Shown piece after piece: positions 10,701 through 22,446 of a stretch of DNA of 64,000 nucleotides. A program made the position numbers and the translations under genes. How positions within the stretch are numbered: the stretch's first letter is position 1; each line of letters begins with the position of its first letter. Source of the stretch: Jacaranda mimosifolia. Taxonomy: Eukaryota > Streptophyta > Magnoliopsida > Lamiales > Bignoniaceae. The notes below the pieces were generated by a model that was not told the origin of the DNA, did no database searches, and was given only the letters and a program-made list of their open reading frames with translations. The stretch is taken from NCBI GenBank assembly GCA_018894105.1, contig CM032121.1, positions 28,000,230-28,064,229 of the forward strand, read 5' to 3'.

Positions 10701-12963
10701 TGAAGGAATCTTGAATTTTTTGAGTTGCAAGATCCTTGAAGAGGCGCTCATTTTTCTACTAAAGGTGTTGTTTCTTAAAGCTCATCTAGTAATCATCGGG
10801 ATAATGGGAACGACTCTGATGTTAGTGAGAGTATCTCACTTAAACAAAGTACTCTCAAATTTCACAAATAGGGGTGAACATGGAGTGTTCCCATCGTCTA
10901 CATATGATTGAGTGCATCCTTCATGATAATTGTTTGTGAATATTGATGAGTTAAAATGAAACTTGTGACTTCACTTATTGTTTACAGTAGATAGCTGATA
11001 GCCTGATATAAAGAAGAAAGTGAGTTAAATAGTTAAGAATAAAATCTAAGAGCTAGTTGATCAGTCTCTAGGTGCAAGATCATTAGAAATATATAGTTTC
11101 TTGAGGTCAAAGTACTAAGTGAATAAGTTGATTAACATATGTAAAGCCCAAAGAAGGGTTAAATATTTTCCCTAAGTGGTGAGATTTTTTCCTTTTCACC
11201 ATTGCTATGAATTGTCGCTGCTTTCATCTATTAGATGATTTGAATAGACATATCCAAATGAGAAATGGACGAGGAGATCAATGTGGATCATCCAACAAAT
11301 TCAAGTAAAGGGGTAAAAGAAGTAAGATCATTGATTGAAAAGATCCATTTATAGCTTAAGTTATTGTCCAAATAGTGTTGCTATCGATTACATCGAGCTA
11401 TCTCTTGTTAGGCATAACGATGATCGAATAAGGTCACTAATGGTATACTAGGATAAGTGAAGGGATTTGTTCCCTCACTGTATATGAGTGATAATATGAT
11501 TGCTATAAGGGACATGAAATGCCGCCACTTGAAAGTGGTTGTCTTTTTAACATGGACATAGGAGAGGAAGATACACACTTGGTGTCTAGACATCGAGATC
11601 ATTCAATAGTAATCTAGAGTTTGCTCTACTAGGAACTGTCTATGCATCATCTTAATCATATTGACACTTTATAGTCATGATTATATTCTTAGTAAAAATG
11701 CCTTAAATTTGAAGAAGAAAGAAATGCTAGCAACATTGTTTAAGTAAGCACTGGAGAAAGTTTTGAAGTATACTATGTGTATATTCGACTAATCTTGTGC
11801 TCTGTATTGGTGAATTGATGTCAAAGTGATTCTTGTCGCAAATATTGAGATGCAGTCAAGTGGGTACTATATATCTAAGTGAATTGGTCTAAGTTTGTTG
11901 AAGACTATCTGGTTTGCTATTTCCAGAGATGATGCATGTTGTGATGCATGTCTATGGTGCTATCATTATTTTTGTGATAATGAAGATACTTTGTATACAA
12001 TTGAGCACTTAATTTTGTTTGGGTACTAAAGCATACTTGTATCAGATATTGTTTCATTGATGAGAAATATTGCGCATTGCTCTTGGACATATTTCTACAA
12101 GCGATGTGATCGCTTAACCCTTTTTCAAGCCTTTATATAGAATTGTTCTCTAAAGGCATATTGCATCAGGAGATTATATTGACAAAGATTTATGGCCTTT
12201 GAGAATATATTTTGATTAATGAGACATGCTTGCATGCTCATCATGTGTTGGTATTGTACTTGTGAAACATGAATGTCACAAGACTTAGATTGGCCCACTC
12301 ACACGGGCAATCACCCTAGTGCTTTGATAGCGAGCAAGATGAAACTTAGAGATCTTTTTGCATAGTTGAGAGGTATGGGAATGATCGCCTTCTTACTTGG
12401 AGCAGTGCGAAAGGTTAAGAAATATGTTTCTAATTAAAAGTCGCCTTAGCTTGGAGCTAAGATGAGATCATATTTGATCGATTATGAAGTGTGTCCAACT
12501 TCATAAAAAGCCTGTTTGTATCCGAACATGCGAACTACTAGAAGGCATTTTGGAAGTGTTTGTCTAGTGTTGCACAGGTCAGGTGCTTGAACAACGACTA
12601 GACTAAGGTTTGTATGATATTAAGAGCGTGACATGCCCAAATTGAGTGGGAACTCCATCATAACATGTATTCATACTACATGTACATCCAATGGCCATGA
12701 CTAATCCGATCTGTAGAAGCAGACTGAGCGAATTAGCACATGGGGCCGAGGAAGAACTAAAGTTGATAACACACTCTTGTTTTATGGCTCATAGGCCGAC
12801 TGACTAAGTTAGAAGCATTTGACATAGTCATGAGCATAGATACACAATGAAAAGAGTTAAGCATGCTCTACTTGATACTGAGGTATTAGAGATGCTTGAT
12901 CTAGTGAGACCACATAGTTTAGGGTATATAATGAGTTTTTGGAGTTTTAGGGTTATATTAGTT
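7798..12963 (+). pseudogene. Decayed copia gag-pol remnant
   Basis: By position this should hold gag and pol. Frames longer than about 130 codons are absent and stop codons occur throughout. Near 9636-9700 the reading WIVDIGNTWHM resembles the copia aspartic protease signature, in which a D-S/T-G triplet is followed closely by a His-Met pair. Here the serine or threonine is replaced. I could not place integrase, reverse transcriptase or RNase H with confidence. Some middle parts may be unrelated inserts. It is not translatable. Confidence 0.45.
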
Positions 12964-12968
12964 TGGTG

Positions 12969-15011
12969 TGAAGACTAGAGTAGCATTAGGATCCATAAAT
13001 TAAAACTTCATAAGCTTGAAAATAACTAAGCTAATCAAGCTACCAAGGATCTAGTCATGCTATAGATCTAGATTAGGATGTAGAATTACCTCTTGTAGCT
13101 CAAAAACAAGGAGAAGATCAACTATCTCTCACGAGTCCAGAAACTATCTAGAATTGGCACAGTGGAATGACGACAACAATTGCCCAGGCTAAACTGCTCC
13201 AAAATTCACGAAATTAAATCTAGAACACTTCCACACATAAGGGAAGCTATTGTGAAAAATTGGAGCCAAAAATACTTCTGAATCGCTCCAGAAAAATTCA
13301 TCAACCGGAAGCTTCTGTAGGTGGATCTCCAAAACCAAGCAAGTCAAGTGCCTTGCCTCTATTGATATGATCCACACACCAAACAATCTTCTAATTTCCC
13401 CTCACTAGAAGCTGGAGTTAGAGAGGATAAAATGAGATAGAGGAGGCTGATTTTCAGGTTGGGAAGAAGAAGAAATGCAAAGTTTTAACTCATGATGCAA
13501 TGCATGGAGAGAGAGATTTTGGAGGGAATGCAAGAATCTAATTCTCATACTTTCAGCAATTAATTTCAAATTTTGCATGCTCTCTATATCTATATATAGA
13601 GGGTGGAAGGTGTGATGTTAGTTAGCATCACACCTTCCTCAAGGTGATTGCCCAAGTTGGCAAAATTCGAATTCAAGTCTTACTTGAATTTCATGTGCAT
13701 TTCAATTTCATTTGGATTCTAATTCCAAATTAATTAAGATACTAATTTAAATGAACACTTCAATTAAATTTTCCCTCCAAAAAGGTCTAATTTAACTCTT
13801 CAATTAGTTGATTAATTTAACACTTAAATTAATCAAATCAAAATTGACCCTTGAAAATCGGTCACCAAAAGGTGATTTTTCCAGCACTTGGAAAATTGCT
13901 CTACCAATTTTGGAAGCTATTTGGATTTTGTGTGTGATCCAATAGGTTCTACCATTCATTGGACATGGGCTCATAACTCTTTGTAACTTTCGAACATCTT
14001 ATATTCATTTTAGTTTAAACCTCATTTTAAACTAATTGACTCAATTCAATTAATCTCATTAATTGAAAAGTACCTAATCTCCATGGTCGATGTCCAACCT
14101 CAAGCCCATGGAGCCCAACTAATTGACCAAAATGAATGTTTTGGAGAACCATCATAGCTCTACGCGTACCATGTAAATATGGTCCTTTTGTCTCCTATCT
14201 CCCGAAAGAGGCTTAGGGCAAGATATTTGCCGGCTTCCTAATAGCCTCGATACTATATCTCTATTCTCAATGTTCGATTCCTTTGTGTGACCTCACCTTT
14301 GGAAAACTCCTTTTCCAAATTGTCACACCACCTTGCGCAATGATTTCTTGGAATCGATCATTATAGAACAATAGGAGATGCATTCGCCCTTCACAAAAGT
14401 GAAGAGTCGGATTCCATCTTGGATCTCACAAGCCTCCACGCCAAGTAACTCATACCCAACCTCAACCCGAAAGACCCGCTAAGTGGTCAAGAAAGAGTCA
14501 AGGCATGAGGACCAGGCACAAGGTTACCATGGATCCTCATATCAGAGGACTAATAATATGCACTAGCGTAAGCGGGAGAATTAACCACTACCGACTTGCC
14601 ACTATGGCTATCTAGTGGATTCTCCGGAGGGTCTTCAGTGCCTTGTTCTCTAACAAGCACCCACTAACATGCACCCGTATCTCATACAAATTGATCATGG
14701 AACGGAGCAATATCCAACTCTTGGATTTATGCATCGTTAGTGCAAGTCTATCCGGATCTTAGATGCCCCGTCTTATAAGATCCTATGACTTAGAAGATTT
14801 AAGATCACAACCGTGTAAGACTTATTCTATGTTCACCGAACCAAGTCCCCTAGTCGTGTGTGATCTAAGGGCTTCATCCAAATGCAAGTGAAGTAATATA
14901 AAGCATAAGATGAAGCTGGTCATATAAAGAATATCATTCAATCAATATTGTTTTACAGGGAAATAACTTTTCAAGGTCAATCCTATTGGCTTGCTGGGCA
15001 CTATTCCAACA
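12969..15011 (-). repeat. Probable solo LTR (minus orientation) nested in the ancient copia element
   Basis: On the minus strand the sequence starts TGTTGGAATAGTGCCCAGCA at 15011, a start typical of long plant copia LTRs, and would end CTCTAGTCTTCA at 12969, giving TG...CA ends. The flanking pentamers are TGGTG (12964-12968) and TGGCG (15012-15016), a four-of-five match. The composition is clearly richer in GC than the host element. The interior contains TATATATAGA-like sequence near 13590. No second LTR or PBS is seen, hence solo. The low-coordinate end is less certain than the high one. Confidence 0.5.
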
Positions 15012-15150
15012 TGGCGATGGCTTAATATGACTTTCCTCACTTGTTCTCTTCTTGCTTGGTCGCACGCCTTATTCCCTATATGAAGGAAAGGATGTGAGAT
15101 TGAAAAATATTATGAGTATAAAGCTCGAAGAGATTGAGTCAAATATGCGT

Positions 15151-15412
15151 GAGTGGGAGATGTTACAAATTGGGTTGGGTTATGGACTCTTGACCTAATA
15201 AATATTCATATTTGAGTGGATCTTATCTATATCTAGAAGGAGTTGCAGTTGTTAATGGATCAGAACTCTTCCTTTTGAAGATATGTGGATAGGTAATACT
15301 CATCTATATTGAGAAGGACAACCGTCCCTTGTGTGGGATAGACATTACCTATATCTCCTTTTGATGCACCTAATTGGATTAGACTCTTGAAAGACTCGCC
15401 TCTAAATAGGCC
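15151..15412 (+). repeat. Polypurine tract and truncated 3' LTR of the ancient copia element
   Basis: GAGTGGGAGA (15151-15160) is the purine tract that would prime plus-strand synthesis, directly followed by TGTTACAAATTGGG. Similarity to the 5' LTR runs to TCTAAATAGGCC at about 15412 and then stops abruptly. About 370 bases of this LTR are missing, including its TATA region. Confidence 0.75.
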
Positions 15413-16599
15413 AAAATCTCCAAAATAACTAAATAACCCTTTGGACACACACTCTTTGCTTGGATCGAATCTTAACTTGACCTGAAACTAACGGGGCAAA
15501 ATCTAAACTATCTAAAAATGACACATGAGTAAATCCCACGGAGCCACGTAGGATGAATAGTACATTGCCACATTAACCTACAACTATAAATATTCCATCA
15601 TTCAATGTCCAAAGACAAGCAAAAAGAGATTTAGCCCCTTCATTTTTCACCTTTCAACTAACTAAAAAAATTGAACTAGCTACTCTAAATCCCTTTTTGA
15701 CCCAATATACTAGTAAATTATTTAAATTAATTTTAGACTGTTGATCAGTCAACCTTGATCCAGGCCCAATGACCGGTCGATCTATTGATATGTGGGACCA
15801 TATACTGATGGGACATTGTATATAAATATGAAATTGATGTCGTTGAATTAATTAACCATTCATCTGTAAATGAAGTCATTTGACTAGAGGAGGAGAAATA
15901 AAATTTACAAATTCTCTCTTACCCAACTGGGCCTTCGATTAGTTTTTTTTTTTTTTTTTTAATCTGGGCCTTCAATTAGTTAATTGTAAAAAATAACCTG
16001 AGGGCTGGGAAAAAAAAATGAAAAGATAAAGAAGAAGTTTAAAAAGACAGAGAAAAGTGTGACATGAGAAATCGCACTTTGTATGCTTTATAACCGTTGC
16101 AGGGAACAGGTGTGAGCGAGCCGTGGCGTCGGATGGAGTATTTTTCTCGAACCGGATTTTATCCTTAACAGCTCAACCGTAATTGCATTTGCATGTGGAA
16201 AGGAACACTTTATCTATCTCGTGCTCCAGATCCGGACCGGGTTAAAGGAGAAGGAGACACACATGCTGGCTGCGTCCTCTGTTGCAGCAGCCAGCAGTGG
16301 TATCATACTTCTTATCCATGATAATAATATTACAACAGATCTATTCTTCTTTCTGAAATAACTGAGGTTATATCTTTAGCAAATTATCATAAAAACGGAC
16401 ATATGTGATATTGACTTGACTTGTTAATAATTTTTTTCATGTGGGCAGATATATATATTTGTGGCAACCGTAATAGTTGAACACTTGGACTCAGTTACAA
16501 AGCAAACAAACCTTTTCTTTTTAGTAGAAATTTAAATTAATTTCTGAATCATGATTTTCATATTTTTAAAGATGACATATACCCGCATACATACATACA

Positions 16600-16634
<35 letters not shown>

Positions 16635-17068
16635 GTGTATATATATATATAGCGAACATAATGCTAAAATTTATCTTATTTGATTGATCTAAACCTGTTA
16701 TCAGAAAATAAGTTCTTTTTTTATTTTATGATATCTGAAAGAAGTGTTTTGGAAAAATATATTTTGAAAAAAATATTTGAGGATTGTGTAAGAATTAATA
16801 AAAAATTAGATTTATTAGTTTCGTTCTTGAATATTGAGATATGTTTTAGTACTGTAAGTATAGTTTTTATCTAATTAATTAATGATGTCATATCAATTTT
16901 TTATATATTTAATTATAACTATAGTAATAATTAAGAAATATATTTATATCTAAATAATAATTAAAAAATAAAATACAATGGTTTGAAATTATCAAATACT
17001 TTTAAGAAAATTATATTAAACGAAGCCTTAAACTCAAATACTTGAAAATTCAATTGTTCGTATGATTT
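15413..17068. other. Intergenic spacer between two copia elements
   Basis: No gene is recognised. It holds an 18-base T run (15943-15960) flanked by a direct repeat, a mixed-composition block (16080-16310) that looks low-copy, and an (ACAT)n run (16587-16630) followed by (TA)n. The short frame at 16680-16874 has no recognisable features. Confidence 0.5.
16587..16652 (+). repeat. (ACAT)n followed by (TA)n microsatellite
   Basis: About eleven consecutive four-base units, then a TA run. Confidence 0.9.
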
Positions 17069-17894
17069 TGTTCAAATTTTATGTGCACCAGTATGTTTTA
17101 TTAATTCCAGTAGCATAATTTAGTATTAAGTAATCAACATAAACATGTATAGAATAAAATTATGAAACAATTTTAAGATTGGTAAAGGATTCAAACCGGA
17201 AGCAACAAATTGAGGAGTAAATAAATATTAAGTCGAGACATGCACGAGCACAACTTCCTTAAGGTTTTATTCGCCTCCCACCGGTGCCCGAGGACTGTTG
17301 ATGAACAATCTCCCAAGATACAAGGACTCCGAACAACCAAAGGCGGAACTCCTATTGGCTGAAACTCCAAACCGAACTAACTTGAACCTCTTGTGCTTAA
17401 TGAAAAATGTGTATGTATGTATGTATATGAGAATGAATGCCTAAAGTGCTAGAATGCTTGTGTATTTTTTCTTATTAAATGACACTAGACAACACCTATA
17501 TTTATAGGACTTAAGTGCATATTCCTATAAGACAAGTGCCTATTCCTGTAAGACATGTCCCTAACTCTGTCAGACTAAATAAAGGTTGTGACCTTTATTT
17601 TAAATTTCAAAAGACATGGGTTGCAACTCTTTAAGAATTTAGACATGATTGTTGGATGAATTAATTTCGGTTTCAAAATTCAAAATTTAAAATAATCCTA
17701 ATAATAATTATATAGAGTTATTATTATTATTTTTGGATTATTATTATTCACTATCCACCCACTCCTATATCTTAATATAATTTTAGCTCATAGCTCACTT
17801 CTTTAACTCAATTTGCTCATTCAATAATTTATTAATTTTTGCACTAAATACCTCCTCAACGAAATAAATTAATTTATGTGCTAAAATTCTAACA
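17069..17894 (-). repeat. 3' LTR of the copia element
   Basis: On the minus strand it starts TGTTAGAATTTTAGCAC (17894) and ends AAATTTGAACA (17069). A TATAAATA box lies at 17498-17505. The same family appears as a solo LTR at 28808-29608. Confidence 0.92.
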
Positions 17895-17908
17895 ATCCCC
17901 CACATGAA
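17895..17908 (-). promoter_or_regulatory. Polypurine tract of the copia element
   Basis: On the minus strand ATGTGGGGGATT lies directly before the 3' LTR start. This is where plus-strand DNA synthesis is primed during reverse transcription. Confidence 0.8.
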
Positions 17909-18493
17909 TGAGCAAATAATCTGACAGATATGCTCATGAATACAATCGCAGGACAGAAGTTCAGCTTGAGTGATATTGCATCGGGAGAGGTAGCTTTTGG
18001 CTTTAAATCTTCCTTAGTGAGCACTATCGGATGCACTTGCCAACCAGTGAACATGATGTCTTGAACTGTTCGGCTTTTGTGTACATCAAGACAATAGCAC
18101 TGCACACAACACTACTCAATTGTCAGTTTTATGGTTTAACTGTTGTGTTCATTTCGGCCCTGAACAATTCTTGGTATTCATGAGTACTACTCTAAGAATT
18201 CAGCCTTAAAAATTCTCATAGGATTGGCCTAATCCCTACTCACATAGGTGGCTTCTCATTAAGAGGTTCTTGTAGCACCCCCACTCGAAATGTCGAGATA
18301 TGAGAGTCATTAAAAGCAATGCTTAACTTAGAACTTTTGCAGGATGCACTATTTGCTCATCAATGGAATGGACTAGAGGGTTGTGGCCCCCCACAGTGCT
18401 TCTACGTCGAGTCACAGATGCATAACTTATTTTTCCCCTTGAACCTACTTCAGGGATCTCCAATCACATAGGTAGGGTTTCCATTATGGTAAC
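17909..18493 (-). other. Untranslated 3' region of the copia element
   Basis: About 585 bases between the RNase H stop and the polypurine tract, with no credible frame. The small frame at 17881-18105 overlaps the LTR edge and is not a gene. Confidence 0.6.
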
Positions 18494-19051
18494 TCAATTA
18501 TTTAAAGGCTTTAGTCCCATTCCCTTCGATGATTTATTTACTTGCTCTCTATTTACACATTTAATTAGCGGATCCGCAAGGTTATCTTTAAACTTCACAT
18601 AGTCAATTGAGATAACTCTACTAGAGAGCAATTGTCTAATAGTGTTATGTCTCCTCCATATATGTCGAGACTTACCGTTGTATATACTACTTTGTGCCCT
18701 TCCAATGGTAGATTGGCTATCACAGTGGATGCAAATTTTCGGCACAGGTTTCGTCCAATTTGGAATATCTTCCAAAATTTGGCGTAACCATTTTGCTTCC
18801 TCACATGCTTTATCCAACGCGATGAACTCCGATTCCATCGTTGATCTTGCTATGTAAGTTTGCTTCGAGGATTTCCATGATATGGCAGCTCCACCTAGAG
18901 TGAACACATATCCACTTGTGGATTTGGACTTGTTTGAGTCAGATATCCAATTGGCATCGTTGTATCCCTCAATTACAGTTGGATATTTAGTATAGTGCAA
19001 CCCGTACTTCGTGGTGTGTTTTAAGTACTTTCGTACTCTAACAATAGCATT
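18494..19051 (-). pseudogene. Copia RNase H domain
   Basis: This domain removes the RNA strand of the RNA-DNA hybrid during reverse transcription. The frame at 19000-18494 (168 residues) contains [48 protein letters not shown] and NGKSRHI, which are the standard copia RNase H landmarks including the acidic residues in NDANW, ESE and CDS. It is in the same frame as reverse transcriptase. The two are separated only by a single stop codon near 19052, at a place where the family has a tryptophan, so pol was continuous here before that nonsense change. Confidence 0.93.
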
Positions 19052-20134
19052 TCAATGCTTTTGTCCAGGGTTGCTTGTATATATACTTAGCTTACCAACT
19101 GCATATGCAATATCTGGCCTCGTGCAATCCATTATATACATGAGGCTTCCAATTATGCGTGCATACTCCACTTGAGCCTTTTCTTCACCTTTATTTTTGG
19201 TAAGCTGTTGGTTTACATCTATCGGTGTTTTCACAGGGCTGCTAACGGGATCTAGAAACTTTTGTAACACTTTCTCAATGTAGTGAGAATGTATTAATGT
19301 TATCCCATCAGGTGTTCTTATGATTTTAATTCCGAGTATGACATCGGCAAGGCCCATATCTTTCATATCAAAATTACGACTTAGCAATTTCTTTATTTCT
19401 TTGATTATGTCACTGTTGCTTCCCATGATTAACATATCATCTACGTATAAACATACAATGACATATTCAGTTGGTGTACCTCTAATATACACACATTTGT
19501 CACACTTATTAATCTTGAAGCCGTTAGCTATCATTACATGATCAAATTTAAGATGCCATTGTTTAGGTGCTTGTTTTAAACCATTTAACGATTTAATTAA
19601 TTTACACACCTTCTCCTCTTGGCCTGGAACCACAAACCCTTCAGGTTGTTCCATATAAATTTCCTCATCAAGGTCACCATTTAAAAATGCCGTCTTTACT
19701 TCCATTTGATGTATCTTGAGATTACTAATGGCAACAAAGGTAATTAATAATCGAATAGAAGTTATTCTAGTCACTGGCGAGTACGTATCAAAATAGTCAA
19801 GACCTTCCATCTGTCGGTACCCTTTGACTACTAGTCTTGCCTTGTATTTATCTATCGTACCATCAGCTTTCATTTTTCTCTTGAAAATCCATTTACACCC
19901 TAAGGGTTTATTTCTAGGAGGTAAATATACTAGTTCCCAAGTATGATTATGAATGATGGACTCTATTTCACTATTTACCGCTTCCTTCCATAAAGAAGCT
20001 TCCAGAGTCGTCATAGCTTCAGTAAACGTATTCGGTTCACTTTCTAATATGTAAGTCAAGAAGTCGGGTCCAAAGGATTTAGCCGTTCTAGCTCTTTTGC
20101 TACATCTTGGCTCAATGTCTTCTTTACTCGACTC
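19052..20134 (-). pseudogene. Copia reverse transcriptase domain
   Basis: The 335-residue open stretch (20059-19052) is the best preserved coding part of the element. It starts in the linker (EAMTTLEASLWKEAVNSEI), then GCKWIFKRKMKADGTIDKYK, the SPVTRITSIR line, MEVKTAFLNGDL around residues 119-130, GLKQAPKQWH near 160-169, and YVDDM at 205-209, which holds the two catalytic aspartates. In the first catalytic motif, where the family has Asp in the QMDVKTAFL-type line, this copy has Glu (residue 120), so activity would probably be lost even apart from the stops. About 75 bases upstream (20060-20134) join it to integrase. Confidence 0.95.
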
Positions 20135-20839
20135 TTAAACTTCTCGAGGTCTTTTGAATATTACTCGTCCTTCTTCCTTTTTCCAAGGAAATATCTCTTC
20201 AAAGAAGTTTGCGTTCCGTGACTCGATTATCGTATTAACTTGAATGTCGTCAATATCAGATTTATGTACAAAGAACTGATAGGCGGCACTATATTGTGCG
20301 TAACCAATAAAGATCCCATCAACTGTCTTTGGTCCTATTTTGACCATTTTAAGTGGTGGTACTCCTACTTTAACTAGACTCCCCCACACTCGAAGATATT
20401 GATAAGATGGTGGGTGTCCTTTCCATGACTCATATGGTGCTTTTTGTAACTTCTTGTGGGGTATCTTATTAAGTAAATAGTTTGCAGTCAACACTGCTTC
20501 TCCCCACATGTTTTGAGGTGCTCCTGCATTAATTAATAATGTATTCATCATTTCTTTTAAAGTTCAATTTTTACGCTCAGCAATACCATTTGATTGTGGT
20601 GCATAAGGTGCTGTTACTTCATGAATTATTCCATGTTCAGCACAAAACTCTTCAAATGGATGAACATATTCACCACCTCTATCACTTCTGCGTATTTTTA
20701 TTTTCTTTCCAAGTTGATTCTCAACCTCATTCTTGTAATGTTTAAATACTTCAATAGCTTCATCTTTGCTAAAAAATAGATAAACATGACAATATCTTGT
20801 GCAATCATCTATAAAGGTTATAAATATTTTTTCCCACAT
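20135..20839 (-). pseudogene. Copia integrase core and C-terminal part
   Basis: Integrase inserts the finished DNA copy into the host chromosome. The frame 20839-20564 has [23 protein letters not shown] and a line ending [11 protein letters not shown], which hold the D, D and E of the DD35E core. The next frame (20551-20135) continues MMNTLLINAGAPQNMWGEAV, WGSLVKVGVPP and GPKTVDGIFIGYA. Both are in one reading frame, split by one TGA near 20561-20563 where the family has Arg. All three catalytic acids appear to be present. Confidence 0.92.
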
Positions 20840-21499
20840 CTTGATTGCACCATTTTTAAGTTACATATGTCTGTGTGAATTAAACTTAATGGTTCAGTAC
20901 TTCTTTCAATTGCCTTAAAAGGAGTTTTCATCATTTTTGCCTCAACGCCAACTTCACACTTAGTTTTTGTGTCAAAGTCCAACTTAGGTAAAATTCCACT
21001 TTTAGCTAGTTTACTTAAAGTACCAAAATTTACACGCCCTAGTCTATGATGCCACAAAGCTAGAGACTCCAATAAGTAAGACAAATTTACTTTATTTCCA
21101 TTGGTAACATTTTTTGTTACATTTTTAGGTATGATGGTCATTACATTCATTTTAAAAAGTCCATCACACAAATAACCTTTTCCGACATACACACCACTTT
21201 TAGTAAGTACAAATTTGTCGAATTCATAAACTAGCCTAAATCCATTTTTGCTAAGTATAGGACCTGACACTAAATTTCTACTTATGTCTGGCACATAAAG
21301 CACGTTGTTGAGATTCAACTCCTTTTTAGAAGTCATTTTGAGCACCAATTTTCCAACTCCATGCACCTTGGAAGTTGAAGAATTGCCCATGAACAAATTT
21401 TCACCTTAAGCATTCTCATATGTTGAAAACTAGCTTTTATCTGAGCACACGTGTCGAGTGGCCCTATGAGATTCACCTCAGAAACCACAGCTAATAGAT
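20818..21499 (-). pseudogene. Copia protease remnant, gag-pre-integrase domain and integrase zinc finger
   Basis: The open part (21396-20818) contains NVLYVPDISRNLVSGPIL, LWHHRLGRVNFGTL and a CEVGVEAKMMK stretch. The last two are the histidine and cysteine parts of the integrase HHCC finger, where the family usually has a C-x2-C pair. Here the second Cys is replaced by Val-Gly, so zinc binding is doubtful. Upstream (21397-21499) a protease line reads RATRHVCSDKS after a garbled active site: the D-S/T-G triplet cannot be read. A one-base frameshift near 20835 separates this from the integrase core. Confidence 0.85.
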
Positions 21500-22446
21500 T
21501 TAAGTCACTAACACCATATGACAGATTATCCGCTTTTGCAACATTGGCATGGGCAGTCTTTCTCTTCTTTGAAGGCCTACCTTTTTTAGGAGTTCCTCCT
21601 TGTTGACGGTTTCGGCAGTCTTTGGCCTTATGCCCTGCTTTGCCACAAACATAACAATTGCCTTCAAACTTATTTTTCTTTTTCTCACCTAGTTGGCCGG
21701 GCGAGTCTCGTTTTCACTTGTTTGATGACCCTTGCTCCACCATATTTGCTTTGCTCTCATAAGCATTGCCACCACCTCTCTTTTTGGGAAGTCGATTGTC
21801 TTCTTCTATTCTTAGCCTCAAAATCAAGTCCTCAAGGTTTATTTCCTTGCGCTTGTGTTTGAGGTAATTTTTGAAGTCTTTCCAACCCGGGGGCAACTTC
21901 TCAGTCAAAGCTGCTACTTGGAACGCCTTTCCAAGTGCCATTCCTTTGGTAACCAACTCATGTAGTATCATTTGATACTCGTTCACCTGTGACATTATAG
22001 ACTTGGAATCAATCATTAAAAATTCAAGGAATTTACAAACAACGAATTTCTTCGTGCCAGCATCTTTTGTCTTGTATTTTTTTCTCTAGTGATTCCCAAA
22101 GTTCCTTAGCCGTAGCAATGGGACTATAAACATTGTACAATGATTATCTAGCCCATGCATCAACAGCCGCTACAGTCTGCACATCCGGATTTTCCCCCGA
22201 TGTAGGATGTTCTTCTCGCAAGAACCTCGCAAGATTCTGTGTGGTCAGGTAGAACAACATCTTTTGCTACTATCTCTTAAAATCTTTCCCATTGAATTTT
22301 TCTGGTTTCTCCACTTGTCCAACTACAACAAGAGTAGGAGTAGTAGCAGCTGGAGGTGGAATGACGGGAGCATTCGGTGTTCCAATACCAACGCCAGTCA
22401 CGTTGGGCTCATTAGGAACATTTGACCCATCAGTGTTTGTAGCCAT
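21500..22446 (-). pseudogene. Copia gag (capsid/nucleocapsid)
   Basis: Gag forms the virus-like particle and binds the RNA. The first ATG on the minus strand is at 22446-22444, giving a start MATNTDGSNVPNEPN, then KPEKFNGKDFKR before an early stop. The middle reads ARFLREEHPTSGE and ATAKELWESLEKK. After a frameshift it continues as 22016-21714 (MIDSKSIMSQVNEYQMILHE, ALTEKLPPGWKDFKNYLKHK, LILRLRIEEDNR), typical of the UBN2 gag domain. A further frame (21688-21500) covers the basic region with a damaged zinc knuckle. At least two stops and two frameshifts break it. Confidence 0.9.

Larger units (their letters stand above)
7159..15412 (+). mobile_element. Ancient Ty1/copia-like retrotransposon, 3'-truncated, with nested solo LTR
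   Basis: A complete 5' LTR (7159-7783) is followed by a primer-binding site and a long interior, then a purine tract and the first 252 bases of a second LTR (15161-15412). The two LTR copies agree closely, for example GGAGTTGCAGTT, GAACTCTTCCTTTTGAAGA and TGTGGATAGGTAATACTCAT. The interior has lost nearly all coding content: no long frame remains, and the clearest relic is a protease-like motif near 9639. About 2 kb of the interior (12969-15011) looks like a later solo LTR insertion. Without it the interior is about 5.3 kb, which is normal for copia. Confidence 0.75.
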
